Below the pieces are notes generated by a model. That model did not search any database and was not told where the DNA came from. It saw nothing but the letters and a program-made list of their open reading frames with translations. Positions 7,767 to 12,707 of a DNA stretch of 12,707 nucleotides are shown here, piece by piece. This DNA is from CAZIKB01 sp964539665 (GTDB lineage: Bacteria; Zhuqueibacterota; Zhuqueibacteria; Oceanimicrobiales; Oceanimicrobiaceae): assembly GCA_964539665.1 (NCBI GenBank), contig CAZIKB010000159.1, positions 1 through 12,707 on the forward strand, read 5' to 3'. A program made the translations under genes and the position numbers. Every line of letters starts with the position of its first letter. Within the stretch, counting starts at the first letter, position 1.

Positions 7767-9770
7767 ATGCAGATGAAGGAAATTGTACTCACTATTTTGA
7801 TACTTGCTACCATTGGATTCTTTGGCAGGAGTGTCTATCGGCTGTTTCAATTTGTAAGTCTTGGTAAACCGTCCCATGATCCAGTGAACAACTGGGGATG
7901 GCGAATTAACTCTGTTTTACAATACTTTTTTGGCCAAAGGGCTGTTGTCCGGGAGCCGTCAGGCTGGGGTCATTTTTGCATATTTTGGGGCTTTATTATT
8001 CTGGGTTTCGCAACTATCGAAATGTTTGTCCGGGGATATGTACCCGATTTTCACTGGGGCCAAATACTTGGGGAACGAATCGACGCTGTACTTGCAACCT
8101 GTTTCGATTTTCTGGGTCTGGCGGTCATAGTGGCAATACTCGTTGCGCTGATACGTCGATTCATCGTTAAACCAGATCGTCTAAGGAAAGAATTTGCCGC
8201 GAGATTTGATGCAACACTAATTTTGGGCATGATTCTCACCCTCATGATATCGATGTTCATTACCAATGGCTACATTATTAAAAATGAAAGAGCGCTGGCG
8301 GGAATTACTCCAATGTCGAATCTTTTTGCTATCTTTGTTAGCAGCAATTCAGGCGATTCAATGCCTTTGGGATATGATGTTGCCTGGTGGATTCACAACG
8401 TGATCATTTTAATTTTTTTAGCGTACATTCCCCATTCCAAGCACGTTCACCTTGTTGGCGCTTTGCCCAACATATTTTTGCGGAGAAATCAAAAAGATAG
8501 AAAACGCGGTGTGCTCAAGAAAATAGATTTTGAGCAGGTTGATTTTGAATCGGATGATGTTTCGCTGGGGGTGAGCAAAATTGAAGATTTTACCTGGCCT
8601 CAGCTTTTGAATTTTTATGCCTGCACAGAATGCGGTCGTTGTCAGGACAACTGTCCGGCTTATCACTCAGGGAAAGAGCTTAATCCCGCCCTGCTGATTC
8701 ACGATTTAAAAGAACATTTGAATGAAAGAGCTGAGGCACTGTTAGCTGGAGATAATGAAATCAGTGGTAAAGACCTTGTGGGTGATGTAATTACAGAAAA
8801 CGTGATCTGGGCCTGTACAACCTGCCTGGGTTGTGTTGAGAATTGTCCGGTTTTCATCGAACATGTGGATGATTTGCAGGATATGCGGCGTCATCTGGTT
8901 ATGGATCAGGCTAAGGTTTCTGCAGAGGTTTCGAAAATTCTGGAGAACATGGAGAATATTGGTAATCCGTGGGGGCTGCCGCATCAAAATCGCACCAAAT
9001 GGTACGAGGGATTGGATGTGCCTATTATGAGCGAAAAGAAGGAAGCAGAATATCTTTACTGGGTAGGTTGTGCTGCTGCACTGGATCCTAAAAATCAGAA
9101 CGTGGCGCGGTCAATGGTGAAAATTTTGATTTCCGCTGGAGTGGATTATGCCATTCTTGGGCTCGAAGAGAGCTGCACAGGTGATTCCGCTCGCAGACTT
9201 GGTCAGGAGTACTTATTCCAGATGATGGCCGAAAACAACATTGAAACTCTTAAAAAATATAAATTCAAAAAAATCATCACAACCTGTCCACATTGTTTTA
9301 ACACCATCGGTAACGAATATAAACAATTTAACGGCGATTTTGAAGTGATTCATCACTCTGAGTTTATATCTGATCTCATAGCCCGGGGAAAAATTAAACC
9401 AAATAAAAATATAAATAAAAAGGTAACCTACCACGATGCTTGTTATTTAGGCAGACATAACACGATTTATAACGCTCCACGCTCAGTAGCAAATTCTGTT
9501 TTAGCAGAAGGGAAGGTTATCGAGATGAAGCGTTCCCGTGAAAAAGGTCTTTGTTGCGGCGCTGGCGGCGGCATCATGTGGATGGATGAAGAAACAGATA
9601 AACGTGTGAATTTAGTACGTTTTCAAGATGTTGAAGATACCGAAGCGGAATTGGCCGCAACCGCCTGTCCATTCTGCAACATCATGCTTGATGACGCATG
9701 TAAAACCAAAGGTAAAGAAGAGCAAGTTGATATTAAAGATATTGCTGAATTGGTAGCAGATGCTTTGTGA
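7767..9770 (+). CDS. Membrane-bound NarI/HdrD-type Fe-S oxidoreductase, EtfAB:menaquinone oxidoreductase-like
   Basis: Residues 1-235 are a NarI-like membrane domain with about five hydrophobic segments (roughly 4-30, 66-88, 108-130, 150-170, 205-222) and several His that could bind haem b (69, 210, 223, 226, 228). A cytoplasmic part follows with two [4Fe-4S] motifs (Cys286, 289, 292, 296 and Cys350, 353, 356, 360). It ends with two CCG domains as in HdrD: Cys435/Ser469-Cys470/Cys507-Cys510 and Cys559/Cys596-Cys597/Cys634-Cys637. This architecture matches the proteins described in Geobacter and Syntrophus as EMO, which take electrons from reduced ETF during acyl-CoA oxidation and reduce menaquinone. 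The ETF link is inferred because no etfAB is present here. Alternatives are a lactate/glycolate-type or generic Hdr-like reductase. ATG 7767 has only a weak GGA site. The gene is monocistronic between a terminator and a 206-base gap. Confidence 0.85.
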   Translation: MQMKEIVLTILILATIGFFGRSVYRLFQFVSLGKPSHDPVNNWGWRINSVLQYFFGQRAVVREPSGWGHFCIFWGFIILGFATIEMFVRGYVPDFHWGQILGERIDAVLATCFDFLGLAVIVAILVALIRRFIVKPDRLRKEFAARFDATLILGMILTLMISMFITNGYIIKNERALAGITPMSNLFAIFVSSNSGDSMPLGYDVAWWIHNVIILIFLAYIPHSKHVHLVGALPNIFLRRNQKDRKRGVLKKIDFEQVDFESDDVSLGVSKIEDFTWPQLLNFYACTECGRCQDNCPAYHSGKELNPALLIHDLKEHLNERAEALLAGDNEISGKDLVGDVITENVIWACTTCLGCVENCPVFIEHVDDLQDMRRHLVMDQAKVSAEVSKILENMENIGNPWGLPHQNRTKWYEGLDVPIMSEKKEAEYLYWVGCAAALDPKNQNVARSMVKILISAGVDYAILGLEESCTGDSARRLGQEYLFQMMAENNIETLKKYKFKKIITTCPHCFNTIGNEYKQFNGDFEVIHHSEFISDLIARGKIKPNKNINKKVTYHDACYLGRHNTIYNAPRSVANSVLAEGKVIEMKRSREKGLCCGAGGGIMWMDEETDKRVNLVRFQDVEDTEAELAATACPFCNIMLDDACKTKGKEEQVDIKDIAELVADAL

Positions 9771-9895
9771 TTCTTTAACGGGCTGGGAATAAGTATAAAA
9801 ATATGATGTTTCTTTTATTACAGAAGAATTATACCGTAACATATTGAGTGTAGTGAGTTACTGGCAATTTTCACCTCTATCGGAGAAGGATTATA

Positions 9896-9938
9896 ACTTT
9901 AGGCACTTCAAACTTTAGACACTTTAGACACTTTTTTA
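9896..9938 (+). repeat. Short degenerate tandem repeat, unit ACTTTAGAC
   Basis: Two exact 9-base copies (9912-9920, 9921-9929) are flanked by ACTTTAGGC (9896-9904), a shortened ACTTCAA (9905-9911) and a decayed ACTTTTTTA (9930-9938). It lies in the spacer between the EMO-like gene and the E2 gene, about 40 bases before the E2 start. The rest of the 206-base spacer shows no convincing terminator or promoter. The function of the repeat is unknown. Confidence 0.6.
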
Positions 9939-9976
9939 ATAGAGCTAATTTAGCAACAATTTGGAGAGATAATATA

Positions 9977-11323
9977 ATGGCAAAATTCGACATGGTTATG
10001 CCACAAATGGGGGAGAGCATTGCGGAAGGAACCATAATTAAATGGTTAAAAAAAGAAGGCGATAAAGTCGAAAAGGATGAAATTATACTTGAAATTAGTA
10101 CGGATAAGGTTGATTCAGAAATTCCATCGCCAGAGTCTGGAGTTCTGCAAAAACTTTTGGCGCTCGATGGAGATACGATTGAAGTAGGAAATGTCATTGC
10201 GCATTTAGAAACAGCTGGAGAGGGTACACCTGTACCCGATGAAATTGAAAAAGAGCCAACTGATGCGGCGGCGAAACCAGAGCCCGAAGTTCAACCAAAA
10301 GAAGTCGAAGCTGTTAAAGAGACATCGGTTATAGAATCTAAATCAGAAATTGCAGTTCCTGAAGTGAAAGAAAGGAGCATCACATCCATTCCACGGACAG
10401 ATGGAACAGCCAGGAAATTTTATTCGCCTCTGGTTCGCAATATCGCCAGGTCAGAAGGCGTTACTATTGAGGAGTTAGAACGTATTCAAGGAACAGGTAT
10501 CAACGACAGGGTTACAAAAAAAGATCTGATATCTTATATTGAAAACAGGGCGAAAATAACACCCCTGGGACTTGAGCCCGCTCCAGCATACGTTCCACCC
10601 GGCCAGCCTGAATTCACGGATGATAGAGTGGAAATTATTCCAATGGACAATATGCGCAAATCCATTGCTGCTCACATGGTTAAAAGCGTGCATACTTCCC
10701 CCCATGTATTTGCAGTTAGTGAAGCGGACATGACAAATCTGGTCCGATATCGCGAAAAACACAAAGAGGTTTTCTTAAAGCAGGAAGGATTTAAATTAAC
10801 TTATATGCCCTTCATTATACTATCATGTGCACAGGCTCTGCGCGATTTCCCATTAGTTAACAGTTCAATGCAGGAAGATAAAATAGTACGTAAAAAATAT
10901 GTCAATATTGGTGTTGCCGTGGCGCTGGAAAACAATGGACTTATTGTGCCGGTAATCAAAGGCGCCGATGGCATGAATATTTTGGGATTAGCGAGAATTG
11001 GCAATGATTTGGCCCAGCGAGCTCGTTCCCGAAAATTAAAACCTGATGAAGTTCAGGATGGAACTTTCTCAATTACAAATATGGGAAGCTTTGGCAGCCT
11101 GATGGGACTGCCTATAATTAATCAACCACAAGTTGCGATTTTAGGAGTCGGAGTCATTCAAAAACGACCGGTGGTAATAAATGATGCAATTGCCATACGA
11201 GATATGCTTTATATTTCATTATCATTTGACCATCGCATAGTAGACGGCGCTTTAGCGGGAATGTTCTTAGAGCGAATCGCTAAATATTTAACCAATTTCG
11301 ACATAAAAAAATTAACCTTTTAA
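9977..11323 (+). CDS. 2-oxo acid dehydrogenase complex E2 (dihydrolipoyllysine acyltransferase)
   Basis: Core acyltransferase of a pyruvate, 2-oxoglutarate or branched-chain 2-oxo acid dehydrogenase. It moves the acyl group from E1 to CoA by its lipoyl arm. Domains in order: one lipoyl domain (about 3-78) with Lys44 in STDKVDSE as the lipoylation site; a flexible Ala/Pro/Glu/Lys-rich linker (about 80-140); the peripheral-subunit-binding domain (about 149-187, SPLVRNIARSEG to GRxxKKDL-like); and the catalytic domain (about 217-446). The HRIVDG motif (His419, Asp423) is intact. The 448-residue length is normal. GGAGAG at 9963-9968 supports the start. The substrate cannot be decided from sequence by eye, and E1 and E3 are not adjacent. 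lipA downstream supplies its cofactor. Confidence 0.93.
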   Translation: MAKFDMVMPQMGESIAEGTIIKWLKKEGDKVEKDEIILEISTDKVDSEIPSPESGVLQKLLALDGDTIEVGNVIAHLETAGEGTPVPDEIEKEPTDAAAKPEPEVQPKEVEAVKETSVIESKSEIAVPEVKERSITSIPRTDGTARKFYSPLVRNIARSEGVTIEELERIQGTGINDRVTKKDLISYIENRAKITPLGLEPAPAYVPPGQPEFTDDRVEIIPMDNMRKSIAAHMVKSVHTSPHVFAVSEADMTNLVRYREKHKEVFLKQEGFKLTYMPFIILSCAQALRDFPLVNSSMQEDKIVRKKYVNIGVAVALENNGLIVPVIKGADGMNILGLARIGNDLAQRARSRKLKPDEVQDGTFSITNMGSFGSLMGLPIINQPQVAILGVGVIQKRPVVINDAIAIRDMLYISLSFDHRIVDGALAGMFLERIAKYLTNFDIKKLTF

Positions 11324-11528
11324 CCTGATTATTCACCACGAAAACACACTAAACAACACAGATATTTTAAAACATTAACTTAGTAGTGCATGAATCAAAA
11401 GCAATAATTTTTCAGGACTTCTTTAATACGCATCATTTAACCTATTAATTTTCAATGCTTATTTCCATGTTATTCACTTGTTTATGTATTGTTAAGTTTG
11501 AAAATATTTAATTGAAACTCATTAATTT

Positions 11529-12386
11529 ATGCAAAACAATTTGCGTCCAGAGTGGTTAAAAGTACGGTTACCTTCCGGGAAAGGTTTTCAAGGTGTTAAG
11601 AAAATTGTACAAGGCAATCGATTGCATACGGTTTGCGAAGAAGCGAGATGTCCTAATTTAGCTGAATGCTGGGGACGCAAAACAGCTACTTTTATGATCC
11701 TGGGAGATGTGTGTACCCGCAGTTGTGGATTCTGTGCCATAACAACAGGGAAACCCGCTTTCCTCGATTTAGAAGAACCACGCAGAGTCGCCGAAGCGGT
11801 GAAGACAATGAACCTGAAACACGCTGTTATTACTTCTGTAAATCGGGATGAACTTTCAGATGGTGGGGCAGGAATATTTTCTGAAACTATTAAACAGATA
11901 AGGCTTAAAGTACCTAATTGCAAAGTGGAAGTCCTGATCCCGGATTTTAAGGGCGATTTAACTTCATTAATGAAAATCGTGGAAACTAAGCCTGATATTT
12001 TAAATCATAATACCGAAACAGTACCACGGTTGTATCGCAGCGTTCGGCCGCAAGCAAAATATGAATGGTCATTGAATATTTTGCAATCAGCCAAAGAAAA
12101 AGACATGGTAACCAAATCTGGAATGATGTTGGGGATTGGCGAATCAATGAATGAAGTGCTGGATGTAATGTCAGATTTAGTGAAAATTAATTTGGATATA
12201 TTAACATTAGGACAATATTTACAACCAACGAAAAAGCATCTTCCTGTTGACCGATTTGTGCATCCTGATGAGTTTGCTATGCTTAAGAGAGAGGGATTGA
12301 AAATGGGATTATACTATGTAGAATCAGGACCGTTAGTTCGAAGTTCATATCATGCAGATGAACAGATGCCTGCGGAGACTGAGTAA
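11529..12386 (+). CDS. lipA: Lipoyl synthase (radical SAM)
   Basis: Inserts two sulfurs into protein-bound octanoyl groups to make lipoate, the cofactor of E2 and GcvH. Both clusters are visible: auxiliary cluster Cys36, 41, 47 (CEEARCPNLAEC), and radical SAM cluster Cys62, 66, 69 (CTRSCGFC). The C-terminal RSSY (271-274) supplies the Ser ligand of the auxiliary cluster. NRDELSDGGA (105-114) and the HNTETVPRLY block are typical. The 285-residue length is normal. The start at ATG 11529 fits the family N-terminus (RPEWLKVRLPSG), yet no Shine-Dalgarno sequence is evident, unlike its neighbours. A 205-base AT-rich spacer without recognised signals separates it from the E2 gene, so co-transcription is uncertain. 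No lipB is present. Confidence 0.96.
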   Translation: MQNNLRPEWLKVRLPSGKGFQGVKKIVQGNRLHTVCEEARCPNLAECWGRKTATFMILGDVCTRSCGFCAITTGKPAFLDLEEPRRVAEAVKTMNLKHAVITSVNRDELSDGGAGIFSETIKQIRLKVPNCKVEVLIPDFKGDLTSLMKIVETKPDILNHNTETVPRLYRSVRPQAKYEWSLNILQSAKEKDMVTKSGMMLGIGESMNEVLDVMSDLVKINLDILTLGQYLQPTKKHLPVDRFVHPDEFAMLKREGLKMGLYYVESGPLVRSSYHADEQMPAETE

Positions 12387-12462
12387 CTGACATATTACTA
12401 CTGATCGAATATTTAAATTACTTACTTGAAATTTGAGCTTTTAAACTTAACTAAAAAATATC

Positions 12463-12491
12463 TTGACTTTTTGTCTAATTCCTATTAAATT
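12463..12491 (+). promoter_or_regulatory. Candidate sigma70 promoter upstream of tRNA-Val
   Basis: TTGACT (12463-12468, one mismatch) is followed after 17 bases by TAAATT (12486-12491, two mismatches). It lies about 75 bases after lipA. Transcription would start near 12498, before the terminator hairpin at 12593, so it could drive a short leader or small RNA, or the tRNA through partial termination. Confidence 0.33.
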
Positions 12492-12592
12492 CGTACGTTA
12501 TAAAAATATCTAAAAAATTAGTTTTGAAGCTAATTTAATTAAAATTAATTTTAATTTATCAAAAAATAATAGTGTAATATCAAGTAAATGTG

Positions 12593-12629
12593 AAAAGCGT
12601 GTCAATTATTTACTGGCACGCTTTTTTTT
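12593..12629 (+). terminator. Rho-independent terminator between lipA and tRNA-Val
   Basis: AAAAGCGTG (12593-12601) pairs exactly with CACGCTTTT (12617-12625), extended inward by a G-U pair and a C-G pair. The loop is about 11 bases, followed by an uninterrupted run of T (12622-12629). It lies 207 bases after lipA and 17 bases before the tRNA. It could end the lipA transcript or a short transcript from the promoter at 12463. Confidence 0.75.
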
Positions 12630-12646
12630 CATAATAATTTTTAAAT

Positions 12647-12707
12647 GGGCGCTTAGCTCAGTTGGTTAGAGTACTTGCTTGACATGCAAGGGGTCACTGG
12701 TTCAAAT
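12647..12707 (+). tRNA. tRNA-Val (anticodon GAC), 3' end cut by window
   Basis: The cloverleaf is readable: acceptor GGGCGCT (12647-12653), T8 and A9, D-arm GCTC/GAGT, and an anticodon stem CTTGC/GCAAG around the loop TTGACAT. The anticodon GAC is at 12681-12683 and reads Val codons GUC and GUU. The variable loop is followed by ACTGG and the T-loop TTCAAAT, where the window ends. The 3' T-stem half, acceptor strand and any CCA lie beyond the window. Confidence 0.93.

Noticed and set aside
11324..11528. Repeat-like start of the E2-lipA spacer (accacgaaaacacacta) and a promoter for lipA
   Set aside because: The A/C-rich stretch has no clear repeated unit, and TTGTTT at 11478 has no acceptable -10 at 16-18 bases.

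Overview
The window is bacterial, AT-leaning DNA with every recognisable gene on the + strand. It comes from an anaerobic or facultative respiring bacterium. The combination of a menaquinone-type Complex I module, an EMO-like iron-sulfur oxidoreductase, a lipoyl-dependent 2-oxo acid dehydrogenase E2 and a very large TIR/CHAT/NB-ARC/TPR protein resembles what I know from the FCB group, Calditrichota and neighbouring uncultured phyla. That assignment is an inference from gene style, not a proof.

Region 1 (1-4420) is an accessory locus: a predicted immune or regulated-cell-death STAND protein in a damaged state. The TIR part (about 41-643) and the CHAT/NB-ARC/TPR part (671-4378) share one reading frame and are separated by a single TAG. 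That TAG sits where the family normally has Trp (TGG). The first strand of the TIR fold is readable only in another frame, and the CHAT catalytic His reads Asn. The simplest reading is one ancestral TIR-CHAT-NB-ARC-TPR gene that is decaying, although separate expression of the two halves cannot be excluded. A perfect 15-bp hairpin closes the locus.

Region 2 (4497-7740) is a respiratory operon, nuoB-nuoC-nuoI-nuoD. It has a plausible promoter in front, a 4-bp nuoB/nuoC overlap and a good terminator behind. It encodes the quinone-reducing connecting module of Complex I without the NADH module (EFG) or any membrane subunit (A, H, J-N), so those must lie elsewhere.

Region 3 (7767-9770) is a single large gene for a membrane-anchored NarI/HdrD-type iron-sulfur protein. 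It resembles EtfAB:menaquinone oxidoreductases, which would feed electrons from acyl-CoA oxidation into the same quinone pool that Complex I reduces.

Region 4 (9896-12386) holds a 2-oxo acid dehydrogenase E2 gene and lipA. Lipoyl synthase makes the cofactor that E2 carries on Lys44. Neither E1, E3 nor lipB is present in the window.

Region 5 (12387-12707) is an AT-rich spacer with a sigma70-like promoter and a strong terminator, followed by tRNA-Val(GAC), which is cut by the window end. No CRISPR array, insertion sequence, integrase or rRNA was found.
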